Positions 1 to 9,427 are shown, counted from the first letter of the stretch. The stretch: DNA of 64,000 nucleotides from Bacteroidia bacterium (GCA_030431525.1 JAUIJC010000013.1:44494-108493), one strand, 5' to 3'. Notes: generated by a model from the sequence alone, not told the origin. Made by a program: numbers and translations.

Positions 1-554
1 TTCAGGAAAGTACGACGGTATTGCCAGCTCAAATCGTAGTCAAAATTATAGGCGCCATCCACCGAAATCCAGCCAGCAATTTTGTTCTGAAGGCCATCTG
101 TCAACAGATAGTTGGCTCCGATAAACCCACCAAAACTGTGTCCCATAAGGTAGATTTCAGGCTCATTATACTTGGCTTTCAGCACTGAAATAATGGCATC
201 TAAATCACGCACGTATTGTGCAAGGGTTAATGTTTTTGGATCCAAATTTCCTTGGGCATTGCCACAGCCTCGCTGGTCGTAGTAGATCATGGCGACTTCC
301 TTTTCGAGCTGTTCGCTCCAGCCAAACATATCCGCTCTCGCCACGTCAATGCTGGTCAGACCAGGTCCTCCGTTGATGTAGATGACCATTTTTTTGGAGG
401 CGGTATTTCCCTTCACCCACACGGGTAATTGTGTGCCTTCGATATCCACATGAAAGAAGGTGTCCGTGTTTTCCTCTAACTCAAATTTCTCGCAAGAAGT
501 GATGCCCAACAGACTAAGCAGAATAAGTGAAAATAGGGTGAAGTGCTTTTTCAT
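1..554 (-). CDS. Alpha/beta hydrolase lipoprotein (proline iminopeptidase-like), 3' end cut off by window edge
   Basis: Reading the minus strand from the ATG at 554 gives about 184 residues before the window ends, so the C-terminus with the catalytic Asp/His is missing. The N-terminus (MKKHFTLF, then LLGITSC) is a lipoprotein signal whose Cys is followed by an acidic linker. Motifs of the peptidase S33 type follow in order: GGPG (oxyanion-hole region), DQRGCG, and the nucleophile elbow GHSFGG with its Ser. This order is typical of proline iminopeptidases and related hydrolases. A surface-anchored or periplasmic peptidase or esterase is likely; the substrate cannot be told. The gene lies 7 nt downstream of the beta-barrel gene on the same strand and may be cotranscribed with it. 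Confidence 0.8.
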   Translation of the reverse strand, partial: MKKHFTLFSLILLSLLGITSCEKFELEENTDTFFHVDIEGTQLPVWVKGNTASKKMVIYINGGPGLTSIDVARADMFGWSEQLEKEVAMIYYDQRGCGNAQGNLDPKTLTLAQYVRDLDAIISVLKAKYNEPEIYLMGHSFGGFIGANYLLTDGLQNKIAGWISVDGAYNFDYDLSWQYRRTFL

Positions 555-561
555 GAGAGGC

Positions 562-1137
562 TCAGTTTAAGCGGTAATTCAAACCAAGTTCGAGGGCGAA
601 ATAGCTCACGCTATTCGGGAAATTTGGAACGGCGTACATCCATTGAGGCTTTAGGAAAACATCCATTGGGAGCTTGGTGAGGGGCTCCAAATTTTTTCCG
701 AAAGTCAGGAACAGGTTGCCTGAAAAATAATTGTGACCTGCTGAGGTCTTACTCACCTCGCCAGAGGCGCTCACCTGATACGTATTGGGGACAAAGGTGC
801 GTAGGTAGCCGAATCCCGCCCCCACCTCGAAATAATGTCCTTTGGCGTTACGCCGCGTATAGGCAATTTCGGGCATCACAAACAGACCCGTTTGGTAACG
901 GCGGTGATAGAAAAAACCAATGGTTGGACTGACTTGTATGCCCTTGTTAACAGTCACCCCGTTTTTCCTTGTTTTCTCCCAAGAACTCAACGAATAATGG
1001 GCGCCGAGTTTAAGCCCTGGGTGGGTAATCATTTCCCCAAAATAGGATGCGCTGATAGACTGCGGTCGCAATCCCTGTCCATGGGCAACGGTCAGGGACA
1101 TAAAAAGGAATAGTAATGCAATGAGGTTCCTCATCAT
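562..1137 (-). CDS. Outer membrane beta-barrel-like protein with signal peptide
   Basis: 191 residues from the chosen start (M-M-R-N-L); an in-frame ATG eight codons upstream would put a polar stretch before the signal peptide, so the later start is preferred. The hydrophobic segment LIALLFLFMSLTVAHGQ ends in a signal peptidase I-like site. The mature part alternates aromatic and polar residues with Gly-rich turns (GVGAGFGYLR-type, ELGLNYRLN at the end), and the final residues resemble a closing beta strand. I recognise no specific family; a small barrel of the Bacteroidota outer membrane is the likely reading. It is followed after 7 nt by the hydrolase lipoprotein gene. Confidence 0.6.
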   Translation of the reverse strand: MMRNLIALLFLFMSLTVAHGQGLRPQSISASYFGEMITHPGLKLGAHYSLSSWEKTRKNGVTVNKGIQVSPTIGFFYHRRYQTGLFVMPEIAYTRRNAKGHYFEVGAGFGYLRTFVPNTYQVSASGEVSKTSAGHNYFSGNLFLTFGKNLEPLTKLPMDVFLKPQWMYAVPNFPNSVSYFALELGLNYRLN

Positions 1138-1240
1138 GTTGGTTTGGCATGTGGAAAACACAAGCTACAACATTTATGGGAGGGGGAGGGTTCACGTAAT
1201 GGGATTCAAGTAACTGGATTGGGTTATGGCTAGTCATTAA

Positions 1241-1918
1241 TTATGCTTGCCAATATATATTGCTCTTTATGAGTGTTTGTTTGTTGCTTGCAGAAATAGC
1301 GTTATTCTCGTTAATGTCTTTGGAAACAGTTGTGTTTGCTGCAATGATGTTTCCATCATTGATGGTTGTTCCCTTTAGAATCATTGAATGACATCCAACC
1401 CACACTTTGCTTCCAATTTTTATAGGGCTTGGTATGTTTATATGTCGATCATCATGTGAGTTAAAAATTTTATGGAAATCGGTGTCCATAATTGTGATGT
1501 TCCATGATAGAAGGCAATCGTCTCCAAATTCAATTTTCTTCCTGCAAAGGAGTTTTGTATTACTCCCTGAACTAAAGTTTTTCCCAATTGTAAGTTCTCC
1601 GTTGTTAAGGATAGAAATGGTTGATCCATTGCCAAATGAGGTATTTCCTTTTAGCCTAAGTGTCCCTTCAATTTGCAAGATGGTTGGGAGGTTTTTGTAG
1701 TCAAATGCGGCTCCTCCATAGCCTATTTTAATCATCCCTGTTTTGAGCTTTTTAGGTAGTTCAATCCTTCCTTTTAGGGAAAGGAATTTTGTTTTTTTAT
1801 GGACTAAAATCGGAAGCCTAATGGCTTCTTTGAATTTCAGGTATTTGAAGTTTATCCAAAGGGATTTTAAGGTAATCCTTTTGATGAAGGTGAAAGTGGA
1901 ATAAATTTTATGTTTCAT
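1241..1918 (-). CDS. Left-handed beta-helix (hexapeptide repeat) acyltransferase
   Basis: 225 residues. The N-terminal ~90 residues are basic; from about residue 80 the protein shows isoleucine-patch spacing (LPTILQIEGTLRLKG, GSTISILNNGELTIG), then MDTDFHKI and KIGSKVWVGCHSMILKG near residues 140-185. The paired His/Asp near DTDFH and the WVG..MILKG pattern are typical of WbbJ/colanic-acid-type O-acetyltransferases. The family transfers acetyl groups to sugars in surface polysaccharides. It is a single gene with no glycosyltransferase neighbours, and its codon use is clearly more AT-rich than polA next door, so lateral acquisition is possible. Confidence 0.75.
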   Translation of the reverse strand: MKHKIYSTFTFIKRITLKSLWINFKYLKFKEAIRLPILVHKKTKFLSLKGRIELPKKLKTGMIKIGYGGAAFDYKNLPTILQIEGTLRLKGNTSFGNGSTISILNNGELTIGKNFSSGSNTKLLCRKKIEFGDDCLLSWNITIMDTDFHKIFNSHDDRHINIPSPIKIGSKVWVGCHSMILKGTTINDGNIIAANTTVSKDINENNAISASNKQTLIKSNIYWQA

Positions 1919-1951
1919 ATTTAATCAGGATTGTAAATAACACCGTAGTCA

Positions 1952-4771
1952 TCAATGCGCCTCCAACCAGTTACTCCCCGTGCCCATCCCCACTTCCAAT
2001 GGCACTTCCAACTCAATCGCTTCTTTCATAAACTGAGCGACCTTTTCTTGAAGCAGTTCCAGCTCATCCTTGTGTGCCTCGAAGACCAATTCATCGTGTA
2101 CTTGTAGGATCATGCGCGACTTCAGGTTTTCGGTCTTCATCCATTGGTGGATGTTGATCATGGCGATTTTGATGAGGTCGGCGGCGGAGCCTTGGATGGG
2201 GGCGTTGATGGCATTGCGCTCTGCGAATCCACGGACGGTGGCGTTGCGCGAATTGATGTCGCGGAGGTAACGACGTCTGCCCAAAATGGTTTCCACGTAT
2301 CCGTTGTCTTGGGCATCGTGGACGGCGGTGTCCATATAATCCTTGATGGCAGGAAATTCACGGAAGTAGGCTTCGATGATTTCGGCGGCCTCTTTGCGAG
2401 GGATGTTGATGCGCTGGGAAAGACCGAATGCCGAGATGCCGTAGATGATGCCGAAGTTGACGGTTTTGGCCTTGCGGCGCTGGTCGTCGGTCACTTCCTC
2501 CAATGGGACGCCCCAGACTTTGGCGGCGGTGGTGGCGTGAATGTCGCGGCCGTTTTTAAAGGCGTCAATCATGGCCTCGTCCTTGGCGAAGGCGGCCATG
2601 ATGCGTAGTTCAATTTGGGAGTAGTCGGCGGAAAGGAGGGTGTAGTCCTCGCCTTCGGGCACGAATGCCTTACGGATGCTCCGTCCGCGTTCGGTGCGGA
2701 TTGGAATGTTTTGCAGGTTCGGGTTGGTGGAGCTCAATCGGCCAGTGGCGGCCACGGCTTGGTTGTAAGAGGTGTGGATGCGTCCGTCCTTCTGGCTGAC
2801 CAATTTGGGGAGGGCGTCCACGTAGGTGTTGCGGAGTTTTTGCGCCTCACGCCACGAGAGGATATGGTCGATGATTTCGTGGTCCTTGGCGAGCTTGGAC
2901 AGCGTTTCCTCGCTGGTGGAGTACTGTCCTGTTTTGGTCTTTTTGGCCTTCGGGTCGAGTTGCATCTTCCCGAAGAGGATTTCACCCATTTGTTTTGGGG
3001 AGGCGATGTTGAACTCTTCGCCAGCCAACTCAAAGATTTTAGTTTGGAGGTTATTGGCCTCGGTTTCCAGCTCCTTGGAAATTTCCGCCAAGGCGTCTTC
3101 GTTGATTTTCACCCCATTGGTTTCCATCTCGGCGAGCACCTCCACCAAGGGCATTTCCACTTCGTTGAACAGCTTTTTGAGGCCGTTTTTCTCGATTTGT
3201 GGGGCAAAGGCCTGTTTGAGTTGGAGCGTGATGTCGGCATCCTCAGCGGCGTAATCGACAATTTGCTCAGGCTCCAAGTCAGCCATGGACTTCTGGTTTT
3301 TTCCCTTTTTGCCGATAAGCGTTTCGATGGAGATTGGCGCGTAATGCAAATAATGTTCGGCCAAATAATCCATATTGTGTTTGCCGTCTGGGCTGATGAG
3401 GTAGTGCGCCAGCATGGTGTCGAAGGACTGTCCGCCCAGCTCCACGCCATAGTTGCGCATTACTGTGAGGTCGTATTTGAGGTTCTGACCAATTTTTGAA
3501 ATGTTCGGGTTCTCCAAGACCCCACGGAATTCCTCAACGATTTTTTGGGCTTCCTCCTGATACTTCGGGCATGGCACATAATAGGCCTCGCCTTTAACGT
3601 AGGAAAAACACATGCCCACCAGTTCAGCCTCGTTGGCTTGTAGGCTTGAAGTTTCGGTATCGAAAGCGAATTCGTCCTGCTTTTCCAGATAGCCCACCAA
3701 GCTTTTGCGAAGCTCGGGAGTGTCAATCAGGTGGTAGTGGTGTAGGGAATTGTCTGCCGTTTTGAGGACGATGTTTTCATTGATGGCTGGCTCTGGCTCC
3801 TCAATTTCAGCCTTGGCTTTAGCTGGTGCTGGCGTCGCCACGGGATTTCCGAACAAATCCATTTGTCCGCCTGCTGGCGCTTTTTTGGCCACAGGTTTCG
3901 GCTTTTCGCCGAGCAGTCGTTGGGAAAGGGTGCGGAATTCCATTTCCTGAAAAATTGCCGACACTTTTTCCTTGTCGAAGCCCGTGTATTCCATTTCCTC
4001 CTCGGTCCATTCCACGGGAACGTCGGTGTGGATGGTGGCCAAATGCTTGGAAAGGATGCCCTGTTGGCCGAACTCGATGACCTTCTCTTTTTGTTTTCCT
4101 TTTAGTTGGTCAGCGTTTTCCACGAGGCCTTCCACCGAGCCGTATTGGGCAATCAGCTTTTGGGCGGTTTTCTCCCCGATTCCTGGAATGCCAGGGATGT
4201 TGTCGGAGGCATCACCCCAAAGGCCCAAGATATCGGCCACTTGGTCAACGCGTTCCACCTTCCATTTATCGAGGACTTTCTGCACATCGTAAACTTCCAC
4301 GCCCTTGCCCATATAATTGGGCTTGTAGAGAAAGACGTTATCACGAACAAGCTGGCAATAGTCCTTATCGGGGGTCATCATGTAAACCTCAAATCCCTTG
4401 TCAGAGGCTTGCCATGCCACGGTTCCCACAACGTCATCAGCCTCGAAGCCTGGCTTCTCCAAAATTGGAATGTTGAAGGCGGAAATGAGATCGCGGATGA
4501 TCGGAAGGGAAAGGGTGATGTCCTCGGGTTGCGCTTCGCGATGCGCCTTGTACTCGGCGTATTCCTCATGCCTAAAGGTTGGCTCCTTGGTGTCGAAGCA
4601 AACAGCGATATGCGACGGCCCTTCGTTCTTGATGATGTCCAACAAGGTGTTGGTGAAACCGAGTACACAGCCTGTGTTGAATCCCTTGGAATTGATCCGT
4701 GGGTTCTTGCTGAAGGCGAAATGTGCGCGGTAAATCAGGGCGAAGGCGTCGAGGAGGAAAAGCTTTTTCAT
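1952..4771 (-). CDS. polA: DNA polymerase I
   Basis: 939 residues from MKKLFLLDAFALIYR; an ATG six codons upstream (4789) is possible, but the chosen start matches the usual polA N-terminus. Three domains are intact. The 5' nuclease (residues 1 to about 310) carries GLWGDASDNIPGIPGIGEKT. The 3'-5' exonuclease (about 345-530) carries FDTETSSL, NLKYDL and the YAAEDAD motif, so proofreading should be active. The polymerase domain carries DYSQIELRIMAAF (motif A), RRKAKTVNFGIIYG (motif B) and LQVHDELVFE (motif C). It acts in Okazaki-fragment maturation and gap repair. Length is normal for full-length PolA. The leader upstream (4772-4970) contains several palindromic repeats. Confidence 0.97.
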   Translation of the reverse strand: MKKLFLLDAFALIYRAHFAFSKNPRINSKGFNTGCVLGFTNTLLDIIKNEGPSHIAVCFDTKEPTFRHEEYAEYKAHREAQPEDITLSLPIIRDLISAFNIPILEKPGFEADDVVGTVAWQASDKGFEVYMMTPDKDYCQLVRDNVFLYKPNYMGKGVEVYDVQKVLDKWKVERVDQVADILGLWGDASDNIPGIPGIGEKTAQKLIAQYGSVEGLVENADQLKGKQKEKVIEFGQQGILSKHLATIHTDVPVEWTEEEMEYTGFDKEKVSAIFQEMEFRTLSQRLLGEKPKPVAKKAPAGGQMDLFGNPVATPAPAKAKAEIEEPEPAINENIVLKTADNSLHHYHLIDTPELRKSLVGYLEKQDEFAFDTETSSLQANEAELVGMCFSYVKGEAYYVPCPKYQEEAQKIVEEFRGVLENPNISKIGQNLKYDLTVMRNYGVELGGQSFDTMLAHYLISPDGKHNMDYLAEHYLHYAPISIETLIGKKGKNQKSMADLEPEQIVDYAAEDADITLQLKQAFAPQIEKNGLKKLFNEVEMPLVEVLAEMETNGVKINEDALAEISKELETEANNLQTKIFELAGEEFNIASPKQMGEILFGKMQLDPKAKKTKTGQYSTSEETLSKLAKDHEIIDHILSWREAQKLRNTYVDALPKLVSQKDGRIHTSYNQAVAATGRLSSTNPNLQNIPIRTERGRSIRKAFVPEGEDYTLLSADYSQIELRIMAAFAKDEAMIDAFKNGRDIHATTAAKVWGVPLEEVTDDQRRKAKTVNFGIIYGISAFGLSQRINIPRKEAAEIIEAYFREFPAIKDYMDTAVHDAQDNGYVETILGRRRYLRDINSRNATVRGFAERNAINAPIQGSAADLIKIAMINIHQWMKTENLKSRMILQVHDELVFEAHKDELELLQEKVAQFMKEAIELEVPLEVGMGTGSNWLEAH

Positions 4772-4973
4772 AGACGGGGATTGGGGCATTTCTCATCGGT
4801 AGGTATAAAACCTACCGCTAAGGACAGCGCATGGCAACCGCTGGCTGTCTCTATAGCGTCAGGTTTCATACCTGACGTACTTAAGAGGTTTCCCAAATAT
4901 CCGTGAAAAAAAGGGCTTTTGCATAGGTGGGGATTGGGACATTAGATAAGGTAGGTTTTTACCTGACGATTCA
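4769..4973. repeat. polA leader with palindromic repeats and a degenerate copy of the polA start region
   Basis: Three short hairpin-forming palindromes built on the same pattern are seen: GGTAGGTATAAAACCTACC (4798-4816), CGTCAGGTTTCATACCTGACG (4857-4877, one base over 20 so read as two 10-bp arms) and GGTAGGTTTTTACC (4951-4964). In addition, the polA start region at about 4761-4790 recurs imperfectly at 4914-4943 (GGGGATTGGGGCAT versus GGGGATTGGGACAT, each preceded by a CTTTT-CAT-like stretch). Related palindromes occur in the obgE leader. Their function is unknown; they lie where the polA 5' leader should be. Confidence 0.6.
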
Positions 4974-5135
4974 ATGTCCCCCGAGATGTACCATTATTGG
5001 CCAAAAACCCTTATATTGGAAAAAGCGCCAAACTCAAAATTTGGCTAAAAAAGCGATTTTGATTCGCTTTCAATTGGATTGATGACGTGCGCAACGGTCC
5101 CCTAAACCGTTGTATGTACATATATTGCTACTGCG

Positions 5136-8081
5136 ATGAAGGTTTCCACGACCCAGCCTTTCAAGTTGATTTACTCCATTTTCGCCCATGAGTTTTTGGG
5201 GTATCTGTTTGAGTCCTTTGTGATTCAGGTGAACACCAAGGGGGAGTTGACTTTTGTGCATCAGAATATTTCCCACCTGAACATGGAGGAGTTTGCCGAC
5301 GGCTTGGATGCAACCGATTACCGGTTGATTGAGCTGATGGATTCCATCCAACAAGACGTGGTGGTGCATAAGTTCCACAAGAAGAAGATGAATGCCACGG
5401 AATTCTTCTTGAAGGTGTATGACAAGGAGAAGGGCAACAAGGATTTGCAGAAGGAGATTGAGCAGTACATCGACGAGAAGAAGGCGAAGATTCTTCCGCT
5501 GTTGAAGGATAAGTCGGTGTATGTGATGGGAGAGGACGGTGAACCAGCAGGTCGCCCGATTGAAATGTGTCAAGATCCCGCTTCCATTTGGTTCCATTTT
5601 CACCGCAACGAGGACAGCACCCATTATTACCCGACCATCAAACATGGCGAGGGAAAGGTGCAGTTCCAGTACAACAAGTCACAGGTGTTGTGTAATGACC
5701 CAGGCTGGTTGCTGATTGGTGAGCAGAAAATCATGACGTTTGAGCCCCAAGTTTTGGGCACGAAATTGAAGCCTTTCCTCAACAAAAATCACATCGTCAT
5801 TCCACGTAAGGTGGAGGAAACTTATTTCCAAAAATTTGTGACGCCTCTGGTTGCCTCGCACAAGGTGATTCCGCATGGCGAGGGCTTGGAAATCATCGAG
5901 GACCGCATGGAGGCCAAGCCTATTTTGCGTTTCCGTGATTTGTCAGAGGAGGAAGCCAAAGACATGGCGCCTGTGGAGCGCAAGCGTGGAAAGGTGGTGG
6001 ACTGGTCCAATTGGATGCTTTTCGAGCTTTATTTCCAATATGGTGCACATATTTTTCCTGCCCGTCAGGAAGGCCAAAGCAGTGTGAAGTTGGAGCGCAC
6101 ACCCAAAGGGTTCTTGTTCCATAAAATCCATCGTTCCCTAAACTGGGAGCACAAGCAGGAGGATTGGTTGAATGCTTTGGGTTTGGAGCTTGATCATGGA
6201 CGTTCGGTGATGGAAAAGTCACAGGCTTTTGATTGGTTAAAAGTCAATCAGGTTGATTTGGCCAATGAGCAAGTGAAAGTGGAGCAGGAGCAGGTGGATG
6301 GCCCAGTTTATTTCCTTGGTCGCCCAACGATAAGCGTGGAAGTACGCGAGAAACGCGACTGGTTTGATATTCACGCTGTGGTCAAGTTCGGAGAGTTTGA
6401 GATTCCATTCTTGAAACTCCGCGACCTTGTCCTCAAGAAGAAATATGAATTTTTGTTGCCTGATGGCCGAATGGCTGTTATTCCTGAGTCTTGGCTTAAG
6501 GAGTATTCAGAGTTGCTTCAGTTGAGTGAGCTGAGTGGTGATGACGAGGACATGCTTCGTTTGCACAAGCACCACATGGCGCTTGTCAAGGAATTGGAGC
6601 GAGGAAAGCTCGCCAAGGTTGAATTTGACAAAAAGCTGGAAGGCCTTCGAGATTTCCAATCCATCGAGGATTATGCCTTGCCAAAAGGCTTTAAGGGAAC
6701 GCTTCGGCCTTACCAGAAAGCAGGTTATAACTGGCTTCGTTTCCTGAGCACCTATGGCTTTGGAGGCTGTTTGGCTGATGATATGGGTCTGGGTAAAACT
6801 GTTCAGACCTTGGCGCTGTTGCAACATCACAAAGAGGAGGGAGGTAAGAATGCCTCGCTGTTGGTGATGCCCACTTCCTTGGTGTATAACTGGGAAAAGG
6901 AGGCCCAAAAGTTTGCTCCAGATTTGAAAGTGCTGGTATATACGGGCACTTATCGGGATAAAAATGTAGAGCAATTCGAGGGCTATGATGTGGTGCTCAC
7001 CTCTTATGGCATTGTCCGTTTGGATGTGGATTTGCTCAAAACCTATGAGTTTAACTACATCATTCTCGATGAGTCGCAGGCCATCAAAAATCCAACTTCG
7101 CATATTGCCAAGGCGGTGAAAGAGCTGGATTCCAGCCACCGAATGGTCCTCACGGGTACGCCGGTGGAGAACAGCACCATGGATTTGTGGTCGCAGATGA
7201 ACTTCGTCAATCCAGGACTCTTGGGCTCCAAGAAGTTCTTCAAGGACAGCTTCCAGACGGCCATTGAGAAAAAGAACGACGAGGAGAAACGTCAGCGACT
7301 TCACGCCATCATCAAGCCATTTATTCTCCGTCGCCAAAAAAGTCAGGTATTGACCGAACTTCCGAAAAAGGTCGAGCAGATTTGGTACAGTTCCATGACC
7401 AAGGCGCAGTCCAAGGAATATGAGCGCACCAAATCGTACTACCGCAACAAGATTTTGGAGGAAATGGAGGAGAAGGGTGTTAGCGGTAGCCAGATTACCA
7501 TTTTGCAGGGTTTGACCAAGTTGCGTCAGTTGGCCAACCACCCACGTTTGGCAGATCAGGAATCCGAAATCGATTCAGGCAAGTTGGACGATGTGATGGA
7601 GCGTATGGAGGAGGCGATTGTGGGTGAGCACAAGATTTTGGTGTTCAGCCAATTCGTGAAGCACCTTGGCTTGGTCCGTGAGCATTTAGATGAAAAGGGA
7701 ATCAAATACGCCTACCTCGATGGTTCTACCAAGGACCGCCAAAAAGAGGTGGAGCGTTTCCAAGCCGATGAATCCATTCGGGTATTCCTCATTTCTTTGA
7801 AGGCTGGTGGATTAGGCTTGAATCTCACCGCAGCGGATTATGTGTTTATCCTCGATCCGTGGTGGAACCCTGCCATCGAGAACCAAGCAGTTGACCGTGC
7901 CCACCGCATGGGCCAAAAGAATACGGTGCACACCTATAAGTTTATCACGAAGGATACCGTAGAGGAGAAAATCCTTCGTCTTCAGGCTTCCAAAAAGGCT
8001 TTGGCCAATGATTTGATTACCGCCGAGGAAAGCTTTGTGAAGAGTTTAAGTCGAGAGGATATTGCGGATATATTGGCTTAG
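5136..8081 (+). CDS. SNF2-family DEAD/DEAH-box ATPase (HepA/RapA-like)
   Basis: 981 residues. The first ~520 residues are the divergent N-terminal region seen in bacterial SNF2 proteins of this type. The ATPase core follows: motif I DDMGLGKT (Lys554), motif Ia VMPTSLVYNW, motif II DESQ, motif III LTGTPVENS, then the second RecA lobe with VFSQFVKHL, GGLGLNLTAADYV and motif VI DRAHRMGQ. The family translocates on double-stranded DNA and remodels protein-DNA complexes, for example stalled RNA polymerase. No SWIM zinc motif was recognised, so the partner is unclear. It stands alone between polA (divergent) and the LRR gene, and is followed by a terminator hairpin. Confidence 0.92.
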   Translation: MKVSTTQPFKLIYSIFAHEFLGYLFESFVIQVNTKGELTFVHQNISHLNMEEFADGLDATDYRLIELMDSIQQDVVVHKFHKKKMNATEFFLKVYDKEKGNKDLQKEIEQYIDEKKAKILPLLKDKSVYVMGEDGEPAGRPIEMCQDPASIWFHFHRNEDSTHYYPTIKHGEGKVQFQYNKSQVLCNDPGWLLIGEQKIMTFEPQVLGTKLKPFLNKNHIVIPRKVEETYFQKFVTPLVASHKVIPHGEGLEIIEDRMEAKPILRFRDLSEEEAKDMAPVERKRGKVVDWSNWMLFELYFQYGAHIFPARQEGQSSVKLERTPKGFLFHKIHRSLNWEHKQEDWLNALGLELDHGRSVMEKSQAFDWLKVNQVDLANEQVKVEQEQVDGPVYFLGRPTISVEVREKRDWFDIHAVVKFGEFEIPFLKLRDLVLKKKYEFLLPDGRMAVIPESWLKEYSELLQLSELSGDDEDMLRLHKHHMALVKELERGKLAKVEFDKKLEGLRDFQSIEDYALPKGFKGTLRPYQKAGYNWLRFLSTYGFGGCLADDMGLGKTVQTLALLQHHKEEGGKNASLLVMPTSLVYNWEKEAQKFAPDLKVLVYTGTYRDKNVEQFEGYDVVLTSYGIVRLDVDLLKTYEFNYIILDESQAIKNPTSHIAKAVKELDSSHRMVLTGTPVENSTMDLWSQMNFVNPGLLGSKKFFKDSFQTAIEKKNDEEKRQRLHAIIKPFILRRQKSQVLTELPKKVEQIWYSSMTKAQSKEYERTKSYYRNKILEEMEEKGVSGSQITILQGLTKLRQLANHPRLADQESEIDSGKLDDVMERMEEAIVGEHKILVFSQFVKHLGLVREHLDEKGIKYAYLDGSTKDRQKEVERFQADESIRVFLISLKAGGLGLNLTAADYVFILDPWWNPAIENQAVDRAHRMGQKNTVHTYKFITKDTVEEKILRLQASKKALANDLITAEESFVKSLSREDIADILA

Positions 8082-8105
8082 AGATTATTTATGTTTCCAG
8101 CTTTA

Positions 8106-8139
8106 GGGGCGATGCTTGTTTGAGAGCATTGCCCCTTTT
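8106..8139 (+). terminator. Rho-independent terminator after the SNF2 gene
   Basis: GGGGC plus ATGCT pairs with AGCAT plus GCCCC across a short loop with one bulge, followed by TTTTA. It sits 25 nt after the SNF2 stop codon. Confidence 0.7.
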
Positions 8140-8146
8140 ACTTTTG
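8139..8146 (+). promoter_or_regulatory. Bacteroidota -7 element for the LRR protein gene
   Basis: TACTTTTG matches the TAnnTTTG consensus, with TTTG at 8119-8122 (16-nt spacer) as a possible -33 element. It is 34 nt before the ATG at 8181 and begins at the end of the preceding terminator. Confidence 0.5.
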
Positions 8147-8180
8147 CGCTGTTTTTAAACCGTTTTAACCTTTTTCAAAA

Positions 8181-9311
8181 ATGAAGAGACTTTTGACAAT
8201 TGTTTGTGTATTTGGTTTTGTCTTGGCTGGGGTGGCACAGGATATTGTGGATATTCCAGATGCGAATTTCAAGACACTTCTTCTGGCAGAAGCTGATGCG
8301 AATAATGATGGTGAACTTCAACAGTCTGAGGCAAACACAATCAGGGAGGTTGCTTATTATAGTGGGGCTACTATCTCTGATTTAACCGGAATAAAGTCAT
8401 TGACCTTCCTGAAGGAAATCTTTGTTAGTACTGTTGTTTCCTCTTCAATAGATCTTGGAGGATTAGAGTATCTAACCAAGGTTGTAATAAACAACGAGAA
8501 ACTTGTTGCCCTTAATGTTCAGGGTTGTGTAAGCCTTCAATATCTGTCTTGTGAACAAGCTTCATTGCAAGAATTAGATTTATCTGAACTTTCTGCATTG
8601 AAGAATGTCTATGTGTCTGACAACTTTCTTACTTCAGTTGATTTTTCTGGTTGTGAATCTTTGAATACAGTCCATTTAATGGATAATTATCTCACCTCTT
8701 TAGATTTTACTTCTGTTAAATCCACCGTGCTTAGCTTGCAAGCAAAGGGAAATACGAATTTAAAAGAGGTTTGCGCTCCGAGTAAGTCAACATATTTTTC
8801 TACTTCCTTAGAGTCAAATACTGAAATTAATGAACATTGTATTTGTGAGAATACAAGTTCTTCAATTTCAGAGATTAGTTGTGATTCATATTTGGCTCCA
8901 AGTGGAGCCGTCTATTATGAGACTGGAGTTTATGAGGATATTATTCCAAATGCCTTGGGTTGTGATAGCATAATCACAATTGACTTAACTGTTAATGAAT
9001 CAACTGCCCGTGGTTTATCCAAGACAGTTTGTGATAGTTATTCTGCTCCAGATGGAAAAGTCTATACAGAAAGTGGTTTCTATGAGGTGGTGATCGAGAA
9101 CGCAGTTGGCTGCGACAGTACTATCTATCTTGATTTGACTGTAGATTGTAGTAAGGTTACAGCAACACAAGAGGCTCACTCATCCTCTAAGCAAATTCTT
9201 CGTGCCTATACGCCTATGGGGACTGAGGTTCCAAAGGCAACTAAAGGTCAATTGTTGATCTTGGAATATTCGGATGGAAGTCGTGAGAAAATCTTTGTAA
9301 AGGAGGATTAA
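8181..9311 (+). CDS. Secreted leucine-rich-repeat protein with GCDS repeats and a T9SS-like C-terminal tail
   Basis: 376 residues. A signal peptide (MKRLLTIVCVFGFVLAGVAQ) is followed by the DANFKTLLL...D.N.DGELQ start common to Bacteroidota LRR proteins, then irregular LRRs (SLQYLSCEQASLQELDLS) to about residue 215. Two ~50-residue repeats follow, each with CDSY.AP.G.VY..(T/S)G.YE..I.NA.GCDS.I..DLTV. The last ~35 residues (GTEVPKATKGQLLILEYSDG then a KIFVKE end) resemble a type A sorting domain that directs export through the type IX secretion system. A surface adhesin or extracellular protein is likely; its ligand is unknown. Codon use is more AT-rich than that of the neighbours. Confidence 0.8.
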   Translation: MKRLLTIVCVFGFVLAGVAQDIVDIPDANFKTLLLAEADANNDGELQQSEANTIREVAYYSGATISDLTGIKSLTFLKEIFVSTVVSSSIDLGGLEYLTKVVINNEKLVALNVQGCVSLQYLSCEQASLQELDLSELSALKNVYVSDNFLTSVDFSGCESLNTVHLMDNYLTSLDFTSVKSTVLSLQAKGNTNLKEVCAPSKSTYFSTSLESNTEINEHCICENTSSSISEISCDSYLAPSGAVYYETGVYEDIIPNALGCDSIITIDLTVNESTARGLSKTVCDSYSAPDGKVYTESGFYEVVIENAVGCDSTIYLDLTVDCSKVTATQEAHSSSKQILRAYTPMGTEVPKATKGQLLILEYSDGSREKIFVKED

Positions 9312-9335
9312 GTAACTTTTTTCACTGAATTGAAT

Positions 9336-9373
9336 GGGAGTATGTTCTAAACTTGGACATGCTCCCTTTTTTT
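9336..9373 (+). terminator. Terminator after the LRR gene
   Basis: GGGAGTATGT pairs with ACATGCTCCC (one G-U pair), followed by seven T. It lies 24 nt past the stop codon. Confidence 0.75.
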
Positions 9374-9427
9374 GTGAATAATGAGCCTTTTCCAGCGTTA
9401 TCCATAAAACGATTCAACAATGAAGCT

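Noticed and set aside
2615..3499. 294-codon open frame on the plus strand inside polA
   Set aside because: Lies wholly opposite the well-conserved polA and has no recognisable domain; its repetitive Val/Gly/Phe-rich composition is that of a shadow frame.
4106..4906. 266-codon plus-strand frame running from within polA into its leader
   Set aside because: Mostly antisense to the polA 5'-nuclease domain; no domain, and its end reads through palindromic repeats.
6507..7541. 344-codon open frame on the minus strand inside the SNF2 gene
   Set aside because: Opposite the helicase core with all its motifs; the hydrophobic, Gln/His-rich product is typical of antisense shadow frames.
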